Origin: Bryobacteraceae bacterium
GTDB lineage: Bacteria > Acidobacteriota > Terriglobia > Bryobacterales > Bryobacteraceae
DNA length: 64,000 bases
NCBI GenBank assembly: GCA_025928545.1
Contig: JAICJH010000021.1
Coordinates: forward strand, 1 to 64,000
Direction of reading: 5' to 3'
Made by a program: the position numbers and the translations under genes. Under the pieces are notes generated by a model. The model made no database searches, had not been told where the DNA came from, and saw nothing but the letters and a program-made list of their open reading frames with translations. Positions within the stretch are counted from its first letter, which is position 1, and each line of letters opens with the position of its first letter. Positions 28,144 through 38,601 of the stretch are shown here, in pieces.

Positions 28144-30884
28144 GTAAGAACGTATATTCCTTCGGCGGCGGTACAGCCGACGGCAACGGCAAGATGAAAG
28201 ACATTCTCGGCGGCAAGGGCGCCGGACTCGCGGAAATGTGCAAGGCCGGGCTGCCTGTGCCCGCCGGCTTCACCATCGCCACGCACGTCTGCAACGTTTA
28301 CTTCAATAATCAGAAGCAGATTCCGGCGGAGATCCACAGCGAAATCGACAAGTGCCTCGTCAAGCTCGAGAAGACGATGGGCCAGACGCTGGGCGATCCT
28401 AATAACCCCATGCTGCTCAGCGTCCGTTCCGGCGCAAAGTTCTCGATGCCCGGCATGATGAACACCATTCTCAATCTGGGCCTGAACGACGTCACCACGG
28501 CCGGCTTGGCGAAAAAATCCAACAATCCCCGTTTCGCCTACGATTGCTACCGCCGTTTCATTCAGATGTTCGGCGAAGTAGCCCTCAACATCGAGATGGA
28601 GCACTTCAACCATATCTTCGACGCGCGCAAGGCGAAGGTGAAAGCGAAGATCGATACCGATCTCAACGCCGAAGATCTCCAGGCGATCATCGTCGACTAC
28701 AAGAAACTCGTCCAGAAGGAAACCAAGCGGCCCTTCCCGGAGAATCCGCGCGAACAACTGACCCTCGCCGTCGGCGCCGTGTTCGGTTCCTGGTGGAACG
28801 ACAAGGCTAACTACTACCGCCGGATGGAAAAGATCCCGGACGATATCGGCACTGCCGCCAACGTGCAGGCGATGGTATTCGGCAATATGGGCGACAATTG
28901 CGCAACAGGTGTCGGCTTCACCCGTGACCCCGGTAGCGGCGAGAAAGTCTTCTACGGGGAATTCCTGCTCAACGCGCAGGGCGAAGATGTGGTCGCGGGC
29001 ATCCGCACCCCGGAGCCGATTTCGGATCTCAAAGTCGTTATGCCGGAAGCTTTTCAGCAACTCGTTGACATCACGACAAACCTCGAAAAGCACTACAAGG
29101 ACATGCAGGATTTCGAGTTCACCATTCAGGAACGGAAGCTCTACATGCTCCAGACCCGCAATGGTAAACGCACCGGACCGGCTGCGGTACGCATTGCGGT
29201 GGACATGGTGGAAGAGGGCATGATCACGAAGCAGGAAGCGATCATGCGCGTTGCCCCCGCACAGCTCGATCAGTTGCTGCACCCCGTGCTCGATCCGAAA
29301 ACGCTCGGCGAACTGGTGAAGCTCACGACCGGTATTTCAGCCTCGCCCGGCGCAGCCGTGGGTCGCGTGGCGTTTTCCGCCGAAGACGCGGTGGAAATGT
29401 CCGAGAGCGGTCCCGTACTTCTGGTGCGCAAGGAAACCACCCCCAACGACATTCACGGAATGGACGTTTCGCGCGGCATTCTGACGGCGATCGGCGGAAA
29501 GTCCAGCCACGCCGCCGTTGTGGCGCGCGGCATGGGCCGGCCCTGCGTGGTCGGCGCCAGCGGCATCAAGATCGATGAAGCGAAGAAGGTCTTCACTGCA
29601 ACCGTTGGTGGCAAGACCATCACCGTCAAGGAAGGCGACTTCATTTCGCTCGATGGTACTTCCGGCGATGTCTATGCCGGCCATGCCAAGACGCAGGAGC
29701 CGAACCTGGCTCACGCTTCCGTAGGCAAATTCATGACCTGGACGGACGAATTCCGCGGCAAATTCGGAGTTCGCGCCAACGCCGATATCCCGCGCGATGC
29801 CAAGGTTGCCCGTTCGTTTGGCGCCGAAGGCATCGGCCTCTGCCGCACGGAACACATGTTCTTTGCGGAAGATCGCCTGCCTTTCGTCCAGCAGATGATT
29901 CTTGCCCGCGATGAAAAGAACCGCAAAAAGGCGCTGTCGAAGCTTCTCCCCATGCAGCGTTCGGACTTCGCCGGTCTGTTTAAGGCGATGGACGGCTTCC
30001 CCGTCGTGATCCGTACACTCGACCCGCCGCTCCATGAGTTCCTGCCCAAGCGCGAGAACCTGATGGTGGATTGTGCGGTTCTGCCGTACGCAGACGCGAA
30101 GATGAAGAAGGAAATCTCCGACCGCTACACGATTCCGGTGAAAGAACTGAAGAAAGTTCTGCCGGAACTGCTGCATCGTGTAGAAGAGCTTCATGAATTT
30201 AACCCGATGCTGGGCCATCGCGGCTGCCGCCTCGGCGTCACCTATCCGGAAATCACGGAAATGCAGGCACGGGCCATCTTCGAAGCCGCCGTTCAGGTGG
30301 CGAAAAAGGGCATCAAGGTGATTCCCGAAGTGATGATTCCGCTGATCGGTTCGGTGGAAGAACTCAAGAACCAGAAGGACATCGTGGTCCGCGTGGCCGA
30401 GGAAGTCTTCGCCAAAGCGAACACGAAAGTTCACTATATGGTGGGCACGATGATCGAAATCCCGCGCGCCGCCCTCACGGCGGACCGCGTGGCGAAGGAA
30501 GCGGAGTTCTTCTCCTTCGGCACCAACGATCTCACGCAGACCACTATGGGCCTGTCCCGCGACGACTATACGAAGTTCCAGAAGGACTACGAAACGGCCA
30601 AGATCTTCAACGCGGATCCGTTCGCGGTGCTGGATCAGGAAGGCGTCGGTAAGTTGGTCAAGCTGGCTGTGGATGCGGGTCGCAAGTCGCGTCCGGATCT
30701 CGAAGTGGGCATCTGCGGTGAGCATGGCGGCGAGCCGAGTTCGGTGCAGTTCTGCCAGAAGGTCGGCATGGACTACGTGTCGTGCTCTCCCTATCGTGTG
30801 CCGATCGCCCGTCTGGCGGCAGCGCAGGGCGCAATTATGGCGGGTGACACAGGCGCCAAAGCGGAAGCCGCGCGCACAGCCTGA
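28140..30884 (+). CDS. ppdK: Pyruvate, phosphate dikinase
   Basis: KNVYSFGGGTADGNGKMKDILGGKGAGLAEM; GGKSSHAAVVARGMGRPCVVG; GHRGCRLGVTYPEI; CGEHGGEPSSV. Confidence 0.98.
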   Translation: MSKNVYSFGGGTADGNGKMKDILGGKGAGLAEMCKAGLPVPAGFTIATHVCNVYFNNQKQIPAEIHSEIDKCLVKLEKTMGQTLGDPNNPMLLSVRSGAKFSMPGMMNTILNLGLNDVTTAGLAKKSNNPRFAYDCYRRFIQMFGEVALNIEMEHFNHIFDARKAKVKAKIDTDLNAEDLQAIIVDYKKLVQKETKRPFPENPREQLTLAVGAVFGSWWNDKANYYRRMEKIPDDIGTAANVQAMVFGNMGDNCATGVGFTRDPGSGEKVFYGEFLLNAQGEDVVAGIRTPEPISDLKVVMPEAFQQLVDITTNLEKHYKDMQDFEFTIQERKLYMLQTRNGKRTGPAAVRIAVDMVEEGMITKQEAIMRVAPAQLDQLLHPVLDPKTLGELVKLTTGISASPGAAVGRVAFSAEDAVEMSESGPVLLVRKETTPNDIHGMDVSRGILTAIGGKSSHAAVVARGMGRPCVVGASGIKIDEAKKVFTATVGGKTITVKEGDFISLDGTSGDVYAGHAKTQEPNLAHASVGKFMTWTDEFRGKFGVRANADIPRDAKVARSFGAEGIGLCRTEHMFFAEDRLPFVQQMILARDEKNRKKALSKLLPMQRSDFAGLFKAMDGFPVVIRTLDPPLHEFLPKRENLMVDCAVLPYADAKMKKEISDRYTIPVKELKKVLPELLHRVEELHEFNPMLGHRGCRLGVTYPEITEMQARAIFEAAVQVAKKGIKVIPEVMIPLIGSVEELKNQKDIVVRVAEEVFAKANTKVHYMVGTMIEIPRAALTADRVAKEAEFFSFGTNDLTQTTMGLSRDDYTKFQKDYETAKIFNADPFAVLDQEGVGKLVKLAVDAGRKSRPDLEVGICGEHGGEPSSVQFCQKVGMDYVSCSPYRVPIARLAAAQGAIMAGDTGAKAEAARTA

Positions 30885-30908
30885 TCGCTTACAGAAGTAA
30901 TTGCAGGG

Positions 30909-30938
30909 AAAAAAGCGGCGCGCAGGCGCCGCTTTTTT
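30909..30938. terminator. Terminator after ppdK
   Basis: AAAAAAGCGGCGC-GCAG-GCGCCGCTTTTTT perfect stem with T-run. Confidence 0.9.
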
Positions 30939-31135
30939 CATGCTTCGCCCCCGAATCGGGTCGATCTTTAAAAAACATGGAAAAACCGAGTGTTTTTGCG
31001 TGTTTTCGCTTTACTTCGCTCCCGAGGTCCCGTATCATGATAATCGACGCGTGAACATCGGGTGCGTAGAAGCCCTGTAAAATATGGGCTTCGGGCAGTA
31101 TCCGGAGTTTGCCAACTATCATATCGGGAGGTTGA

Positions 31136-31444
31136 ATGGCAACAACAAAGAGAATGACGCAGACCCAGCTGGTGCGCCAGCTTGCTGAAGCGAATGAATT
31201 GTCGAACAAGCAGGCTCGTGGAGTCCTGGATAGCCTGTCCGGCCTGGCGATCAGCGAAGTGAAGAAGAACGGCCTTTTCGTGCTGCCCGGCATTGGCCGG
31301 CTCGTGCGCGTGGACCGCAAGGCTCGCATGGGACGCAACCCTGCAACCGGTGAATCGATCAAGATCGCGGCCAAGAAGGTCGTGAAGTTCCGTGTTGCGA
31401 AGTCGGCGAAAGACTCGATCGTTCCGCCCAAGGTTAAAAAGTAA
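31136..31444 (+). CDS. HU family DNA-binding protein with Lys-rich tail
   Basis: MTQTQLVRQLAEANELSNKQARGVLDSLSGLAISEVKKNGLFVLPGIGRLVRVDRKARMGRNPATGESIKIAAKKVVKFRVAK. Confidence 0.9.
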   Translation: MATTKRMTQTQLVRQLAEANELSNKQARGVLDSLSGLAISEVKKNGLFVLPGIGRLVRVDRKARMGRNPATGESIKIAAKKVVKFRVAKSAKDSIVPPKVKK

Positions 31445-31466
31445 GTAGCTGGCCCTGTAGAAACTG

Positions 31467-31510
31467 AAAACCCCGCAAACGCCATCCGGTCGTTTGCGGG
31501 GTTTTGTTTT
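31467..31510 (+). terminator. Terminator after HU gene
   Basis: AAAACCCCGCAAACG-CCATCCGGT-CGTTTGCGGGGTTTTGTTTTT perfect 15-bp stem. Confidence 0.9.
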
Positions 31511-31600
31511 TACCAGAACTTTCCTGAGCCGAAGCCGCCCATCTTGCCGGCGGCCTGAAGCGCGCTGGCATCGGGGCCGCGCACATTCGAATTCCGAAGC

Positions 31601-31822
31601 TTATTCCGTCTTCTTGGGCTCTGCCGCGGCGGCTGTGGCCGCTGCCGGCTTGTGTTCTTCTTCCTTCACCGCTTCCTTGAAGCTCTTGATGCCTTCACCA
31701 AGGCCCTTGGCAAGTTCCGGGAGCTTTTTGCCGCCAAACAGCAGTACGGCAATACCCAATACAACAAGGATATCGGGCCCGGAAAAGATGTTGGCGGTCT
31801 GAAAGTGTAGTGGAATCTGCAT
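31601..31822 (-). CDS. tatA: Sec-independent translocase TatA/TatE
   Basis: [59 protein letters not shown], FGxxKLPEL hinge, amphipathic helix. Confidence 0.93.
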   Translation of the reverse strand: MQIPLHFQTANIFSGPDILVVLGIAVLLFGGKKLPELAKGLGEGIKSFKEAVKEEEHKPAAATAAAAEPKKTE

Positions 31823-31909
31823 GACGCCTACCTCAGGTTTCATTGTAGCGTATCGGCTCCCCCAATCCTGCTTTTCCAGCCGCTCATTCGGCCGCTCTAA
31901 AATGGATGC

Positions 31910-32660
<751 letters not shown>

Positions 32661-32683
<23 letters not shown>

Positions 32684-33818
32684 TTCTGACCCCTGAAAAT
32701 ACGGTCAGCCCTGCGAGCAATAAAAGCCAGCTACCGGGTTCAGGGGTGTCGTATATGAGCGTGAGCGCCCGAACCGTGTTGTTGTTGCGATCGGCAACAT
32801 AAACCGTGCCCGAACTGTTCACCGCGATACCGTCGGGCTGAAAGAAGCGCGCCACGTCTCCGGTTCCATCCGCGCTGCCGACTACTCCAGCGAGTCCGGC
32901 CAGGGTGGTGACAATACCGGTTTGCGAGATCTGCCGGACTGTGTCGTTCAGATAGTCGGTCACATAAACGTTTCCAGCCGTATCCACAGCGGTCCAGGAC
33001 GGAACGGAAAATCTGGCAGAACTCCCACTTCCATCGGCGGATCCGGAAACATCCGGCATTCCCGCCAGCGTCGAAACCACTCCGTCAGGCGTTATTTTTC
33101 GGACCGTGTTACCAGCTTCGTCGGCCACGTACATCGTGCCGTCACTCGCAAAACTTATGCCCGAAGGATGATCCAGTCGCGCCGCGGTTCCGACTCCATC
33201 CACACTTGCACATTTGCCGTCCTGCCCGACGATTGTTGATACGACTCCCGATTGGGTTACTTCACGGATCGTGCAGCTTCCCCAGCCGGATACGTAGACG
33301 TTACCAGCGGCATCCACGGCGACTCCGGCCAGTCCGTTAAACCCTGCCAGACTACCTGTTCCATCGGCGGCGACGCAATCTCCAGCCACGCCAGCCAGAG
33401 TGGTAACCAGACCTGCGCTCGTCACTTTGCGAAGTGTGCAGTTCCCGGAATCGGCCACGTAAATGTTGCCCGCGCTGTCCACTGCCGTTCCCGAAGGGCT
33501 GTTAAATCGCGCGGCACTGCCCATTCCGTCCGAACTCCCAAAGAAACCCGATAATCCCGCCAGAGTAGTCACCACGCCGGTAGGCGAGATTTCGCGCAAC
33601 GTGCCACCGAAGTTATCCACGGTGAAAATGTCGCCCGCTTCGTCGACAGACATGGCTTTGGGAGAGCAAAACCGTGCGTCGCTTCCGGCCCCGTCCGCGT
33701 AAGCGCAGGGTCCGGCGAGTCCCGCCAGCGTCGTCACGTCCACACGGATGATGCTGGCATGCGCCGCGACCGTCAGGAAAACGGACACAAACCCGAGGAT
33801 GAGGACACGGGGGGCCAT
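32661..33818 (-). CDS. NHL-repeat protein with C-terminal PEP-CTERM-like sorting signal
   Basis: Repeated [11 protein letters not shown]...[14 protein letters not shown] blades; C-term [27 protein letters not shown]. Confidence 0.83.
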
Positions 33819-33841
33819 TTGGGGAGCCTGGCAGAGGTTAC

Positions 33842-33918
33842 TGGTGGCGGCGCGCAGACTCGAACTGCGGACCTACGGATTATGAGACCGTCGCTCTAAC
33901 CGGCTGAGCTACGCCGCC
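33842..33918 (-). tRNA. tRNA with CAU anticodon (elongator Met or lysidine-type Ile2)
   Basis: Reverse complement GGCGGCGTAGCTCAGCCGGTTAGAGCGACGGTCTCATAATCCGTAGGTCCGCAGTTCGAGTCTGCGCGCCGCCACCA. Confidence 0.92.
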
Positions 33919-34021
33919 AAAAACACCAGTTTAGCATTCGACTTAACCGGCCTCCTTTGACGGCTCTTTCCGGGTGAGATTCGCAACTTCGGTTTCCAAC
34001 CCTCAGCATGCGACACTTGGA

Positions 34022-34431
34022 TCTGGCAGGCGCCGGATGGATAGCCGCTCGCGCAAGTGAGAGGAAAGTCCGGTCTCCACAGGGCAACGTGCCGGCTAAC
34101 GGCCGGGGGGGATCTCTCAAAGGGATCTTTACGGAAAGTACCACAGAAAACATACCGCCACGTTCCTTTCGGGGGACGGGGTAAGGGCGAAAAGGTGCGG
34201 TAAGAGCGCACCGCGGACGGAGCAATTCGTCTGGCAGGGCAAACCCCACGTGGAGCAAGACCAAATAGGGGAGGAGGAGCGGCCCGCTCCGTTATACTTC
34301 CGGGTAGGTCGCTACAGTTGGACGCGCAGGCGTTCGACAATGAGCCATGCAGTAATGTATGGCCTGGATGAATGGCTATCGCCCGTAAGGGTACAGAAAC
34401 CGGCTTATAATCCGGCGTCTGCCAATTTTTT
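34022..34431 (+). ncRNA. rnpB: RNase P RNA (bacterial type A)
   Basis: P1 pairing TGGCAGGCGCCGGAT / ATCCGGCGTCTGCCA; conserved GAGGAAAGTCCGGTCTCCACAGGGC near the 5' end and GGTACAGAAACCGGCTTATAATCC near the 3' end; poly-T at the end. Confidence 0.95.
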
Positions 34432-34451
34432 TTTAATCGAACAGGCCGGAG

Positions 34452-37400
34452 TCACTGCAAGGTTGCCAGCGCCCACGTTGCGCCGTCGCTGTCATTCTTC
34501 GCTTTACGCGCCCGTTCCCAGGCGGCGCTTGCTGTCGAGGCAAACCCGTATTGCCCGCAGATATTTCCGTAGACTACCCAGGCGCGGGCATCCAGCATTT
34601 CGGGATCCGTATCACCGATCGCTTTCTTCAACGCATCCTGAGCTTCATCCGTGTTTTTCAGAGCCGACGCAACCAGAGCCATCAGATAATAGTTCGGGGT
34701 CCCTGCCTGATTCTGGAGCGAAGCGAGCGTGCCGTTGTCTGTTTTCTTCTGAAAGATGCCGCTCCACACCTTAATCTCGTCAATCTCCGCCGTGGAAGCG
34801 TGCGCCGCCGTTTTCATTTTGTCGAGCGCTTCCGCAGTACCGCTCGCATTCCCGGCCCGCATGCGTGCAACCGCCAGGGTTCGCCATCCCCTGACATCCT
34901 CTTTAGTCTGATCCAGCGCGGCCGCCTCCACTGTCTTCCAGTCGCCCAATTCCTCCCCTGCCTTCTCGATGTAATAGAAGCCAGCTTCGGAGAACGTTTT
35001 CGATGGTTTCAGTTTGTTCGCGTGCGCCAGCACCTGATCCCATTGCTTCAGGTGTGAGTAGGCTTCGCAAAACGCCATCTCGATCTCAGCTTTATCCCAA
35101 TCGTTCTTAGCTTTCCGGAGACTACTCTCGAGGATGGCAAGAGCTTCGGGGGAATCGCTCTCAGCCGCCATCATAGCCGCGGCTGTGAGGCGGGCTACCT
35201 CCGGTCCTCTCGTTTCAGCCACGACCCCCGACCAGATGGCCCGCGCAGCCGAAACCCAGCCGTTCTTATTCATTTTGATTTGGGGAACGGCCTTGTCGAG
35301 CCACCATTGAGCCGATGCAAGGTCATTCTGTTTCAGGAGGTCCAGCACGCGCCGCCCAACATCTTCCGAGCCTCCCAGAATCTTATAGCTCCCCGCTTCC
35401 GGAACAACATACATGTCCGGCAGCATCGGGTTTTGAGGCTGAGAAATTCGGTAGCCGTGTGCGTCGTCTCCGTCTTTTTCGAAAGTAAGGAGCGATGGCA
35501 TCAGATCTACCATGTTGCCCCATGACAGGCCGATCGCGCTCATTTGCCTTGAGACTGGATTCATCTCGAGCCGCATCGATTTCACCGCATCGTCGAAGCC
35601 TTCGAAACTCGTACCGGCGGTGACCAGCGGTTTCACTTTTTCCCGCGAAAACTGGTCGGTGACAAGCAGCATCAGAAGTTGCTGCACTGGAGTCCGCGGA
35701 TCGGATGGGTCAGGCGTGACCTCGTCGGGTCGCTTCATTTTGGCGAAGAGCTGCTGAATGGGGGCCAACTGCGAAGAATTTGCGGCGCGGGAAGCGGCCT
35801 GCAGGACGATACGCGACTCGTCGTAGCGTTTCACGTGCGCGAGCAGCAGCGAGCCACCCACAAGATACTGCGCTCTGCCGGAGGCATCCAGCACCGCGCT
35901 CTGTAGATTCACAATCGCCTTCGCCGGGCTTTCACGCATAGCTGTTATCGCCGTGAGAAAAACGGTTCGCTGCGGATCCGGGGCTTTTGCGGCTTCATCG
36001 GCAGCATCCGCTGTTTGTCCGCTGTAGAACAGCGATGAGAGCAAATTGGTTTCCAGAATCGGGCTGGCCTGTTTCTTCAGAACTTCACGATAAAGCGCGA
36101 TGGCCTCCTTCATTCCGGCTGGATCGGCATAGCGTTCTCCGCGTGGGTTGAATTCCAGAACGATGGCGAGATCGGTTTTCGCGACCATATCGTCGGGATC
36201 GGCTTCGACGGCCTTGCGCTGGAACCGGACGGCTTCATCTTTGTTCCAGTCGCCCTGACGAAGCCGGCCGAACGAGTCATTTTGCCAGGCCCACGCGAGC
36301 GCCTGCCAGGCCTGACTGGATTTCGGATCGAGTTCAGTTGCCTTAAGAGCCTCCTCACGCGCAGGCCCTCCAAAGCCGGAGTTCACCAACAGGCGTGAAA
36401 ACCGAATATGTGCGGTAGCGTCATCCGGGTGTCTTGCGACTGTATCCCGAAGCAGTGAGATGGCCTTGCCGGTTTCACCGATCGCCAGCAATTCGGCTGT
36501 CTCCGGCACGAACGTAATCGTCTCCCCGGATTTCATATCGAGTTGACGCAGGCTTTCCTGAATCTTTGTGTACTCGCCGGCGCCGATCCGTCGTTGCGGA
36601 ACTTCCAGGCGGTACTTTATCTCAACCACACCATCGTCAGCCAGCTTGTAGCTCCGCGAGTAAGTCAGGGAACCAAGTTTGATCTCTTTCGATGCAGGCA
36701 AATTATTGGCTTTGAAAAGCGGCGGCGGGAAAAGGCGATACACCTGCTCGCTCGCGCCGATAGACGGAAAGATGAAATCCCCGGAGCGCGGCTTGTTCGC
36801 TTCGGAACCGGGGGCGTCATCGTCCACGGAGTATTTCAATCCATACGGGAGATCGCGCAGTACCCCAGCCGCGTCAATCCCGACCTGCGCGTTTTCGGTG
36901 GTTGTGACGGCCTGCGGGCTATCGACCGCTTCAACCGAAACACGGACCGCAGTGCTCAAATCGTCCGTGCCGGAGACTTCGTAGCGCCCCAGAGATTTGG
37001 CACGATAGCTTGCCTTGACATATTTTTCAAGCGAGTCCCGAACTGCGCTGTTCGAGACATAGGACGAACGCAGAGAGGCTTCTTCAGGGCCGCGCGCCTC
37101 CATGATTTCCGTAATGGCCGCCGGACCGAACTCCCTGAAGTGGATCTCGTATGTGCGCCGCTCCCAGGCATCGGCCTGCTCCGGAATCTTCGAAAGAGCC
37201 GTCGTATCTTTCGAAGCGATGAGCGCCTGGCGGCCCTGGTCGGCGGACGGAGTAACCCCGACGCGAAATTCGCTGGCGGTGGCATCGATCCAAAGGGGCT
37301 GGCCGGGCAAATCGACATACACGATGGCATGGTCGAACAGATCAACGCCCGGAACTTCGGTGTCGACGTCAAGTCCGAAGCCTGAGTTCAGAAGGGCAAC

Positions 37401-38477
37401 GTTGGCTTTCAGCCCGGCGGCGCGGAGCATAGCCACCAGCAATGCGGATTTGTCTTTGCAGTCACCGTATTTACGCAACATGACATCGGCTGGTTTGGCG
37501 GGGATAATCGCCGCATCGCCGAATTCGATGCCGGTGTAACGGATATTCCGATGCAGTTGCGAGGTGAGCTGAACCACAATGCCGGCCGGCGGCGCCGTCA
37601 AATCCACTGCGCCCATGAGAGCTTTCAGGTCAGCTGCCTGAATCTGCGCGTCGACAATTGCGCTGTATCCGGCTGCGAGAGTTTGCCAGGACTGGGCGGA
37701 AGAAAACGCCAGATAAGGATAGGGAGACACATCGAAAGGAAGGTTGCCTTCGACGGTCTTACGGGCGGAGAGCGGTCCGAGTTCACATTCAACATGAGTG
37801 ACGCCTTTATTTCCCGCACTGCCGCCAGACCGCCTGATGGCAGTGTCCGGTATGTTGCGCGCGATGGACTGAAACGGCACGCCTTTGGCCACGTCAACGC
37901 TGAGGTGAAATCGCTCGAGTGGCACGTCGTCGAAAACATGAACGCGTCGGCCGACGCCCGCTCCCGGATAAGCAGCGCCGGAATCCACTGAGATTTCGAA
38001 TTCCACGATGGCACCCAACGCAACAGCAGGCAACGGCGCGCGCTCAATTCTCGCGTCGGAAAACACCGTGTCGTCCGATTCAGCGGCGGGCGTATCGGCG
38101 ATTGTTTTCGGATCGAGATTGTGGACCACGCCGTCGCTCGTGACGACTCGCGCGCGCAGAGTTGGTTTAGTGTCCCGCCAGGGTTGATAGCTACGCACTA
38201 CCGAAGAGTATTCTTCAACAGCGTCCTGCCGAGTGATGCGGTAGACCTTGCGGTAGCGCTCCCTAAGGTGGCCATCGGCAGTTAATTCATAGCGGTAGTC
38301 TTCGAGAAGGATGTCGACTGGTTGGTCGGCTGGAACCGAAATCTGTCCGGCAGCTTTGAGGATCGACGCCGTGTCGCCTGAAAACGGAACATCCCACGGT
38401 TGTGCCGCCCGCAATTCAACTGGAACGATGACACACAAAAGGGCGTATGCCAGGGCGGAAATTCGTGGGCAAATCAT
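34452..38477 (-). CDS. DUF3857 / transglutaminase-like protein with TPR region (1341 aa)
   Basis: Signal peptide; LLEDYRYELTADGHLRERYRKVYRIT (DUF3857-like); KYGDCKDKSALLVAMLRAAGLKA (transglutaminase Cys); C-terminal helical repeats. Confidence 0.83.
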   Translation of the reverse strand: MICPRISALAYALLCVIVPVELRAAQPWDVPFSGDTASILKAAGQISVPADQPVDILLEDYRYELTADGHLRERYRKVYRITRQDAVEEYSSVVRSYQPWRDTKPTLRARVVTSDGVVHNLDPKTIADTPAAESDDTVFSDARIERAPLPAVALGAIVEFEISVDSGAAYPGAGVGRRVHVFDDVPLERFHLSVDVAKGVPFQSIARNIPDTAIRRSGGSAGNKGVTHVECELGPLSARKTVEGNLPFDVSPYPYLAFSSAQSWQTLAAGYSAIVDAQIQAADLKALMGAVDLTAPPAGIVVQLTSQLHRNIRYTGIEFGDAAIIPAKPADVMLRKYGDCKDKSALLVAMLRAAGLKANVALLNSGFGLDVDTEVPGVDLFDHAIVYVDLPGQPLWIDATASEFRVGVTPSADQGRQALIASKDTTALSKIPEQADAWERRTYEIHFREFGPAAITEIMEARGPEEASLRSSYVSNSAVRDSLEKYVKASYRAKSLGRYEVSGTDDLSTAVRVSVEAVDSPQAVTTTENAQVGIDAAGVLRDLPYGLKYSVDDDAPGSEANKPRSGDFIFPSIGASEQVYRLFPPPLFKANNLPASKEIKLGSLTYSRSYKLADDGVVEIKYRLEVPQRRIGAGEYTKIQESLRQLDMKSGETITFVPETAELLAIGETGKAISLLRDTVARHPDDATAHIRFSRLLVNSGFGGPAREEALKATELDPKSSQAWQALAWAWQNDSFGRLRQGDWNKDEAVRFQRKAVEADPDDMVAKTDLAIVLEFNPRGERYADPAGMKEAIALYREVLKKQASPILETNLLSSLFYSGQTADAADEAAKAPDPQRTVFLTAITAMRESPAKAIVNLQSAVLDASGRAQYLVGGSLLLAHVKRYDESRIVLQAASRAANSSQLAPIQQLFAKMKRPDEVTPDPSDPRTPVQQLLMLLVTDQFSREKVKPLVTAGTSFEGFDDAVKSMRLEMNPVSRQMSAIGLSWGNMVDLMPSLLTFEKDGDDAHGYRISQPQNPMLPDMYVVPEAGSYKILGGSEDVGRRVLDLLKQNDLASAQWWLDKAVPQIKMNKNGWVSAARAIWSGVVAETRGPEVARLTAAAMMAAESDSPEALAILESSLRKAKNDWDKAEIEMAFCEAYSHLKQWDQVLAHANKLKPSKTFSEAGFYYIEKAGEELGDWKTVEAAALDQTKEDVRGWRTLAVARMRAGNASGTAEALDKMKTAAHASTAEIDEIKVWSGIFQKKTDNGTLASLQNQAGTPNYYLMALVASALKNTDEAQDALKKAIGDTDPEMLDARAWVVYGNICGQYGFASTASAAWERARKAKNDSDGATWALATLQ

Positions 38478-38601
38478 AAGATTTATTTATAATTTTAACA
38501 ATCCGGCACGTTGCAGCGGGGAGCCAAATTGGTTTCGGCAGGGTTATCGTTCGAGACGCGGCATGGCCGCCAACCCGCTAATAATCCGGCATCTGCCTGT
38601 C

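Noticed and set aside
28128-30941. Long antisense ORFs (384 aa and 534 aa) opposite ppdK
   Set aside because: High-GC shadow ORFs with biased composition; the + strand encodes unmistakable PPDK.
31069-31092. GAAGCCC..GGGCTTC stem upstream of the HU gene considered as a riboswitch
   Set aside because: Only a 7-bp simple stem; no known aptamer consensus seen.
33896-34774. ORFs of 122, 143 and 174 aa over 33.9-34.8 kb
   Set aside because: They overlap the RNase P RNA and the adjoining DUF3857 gene, and show no protein family features.
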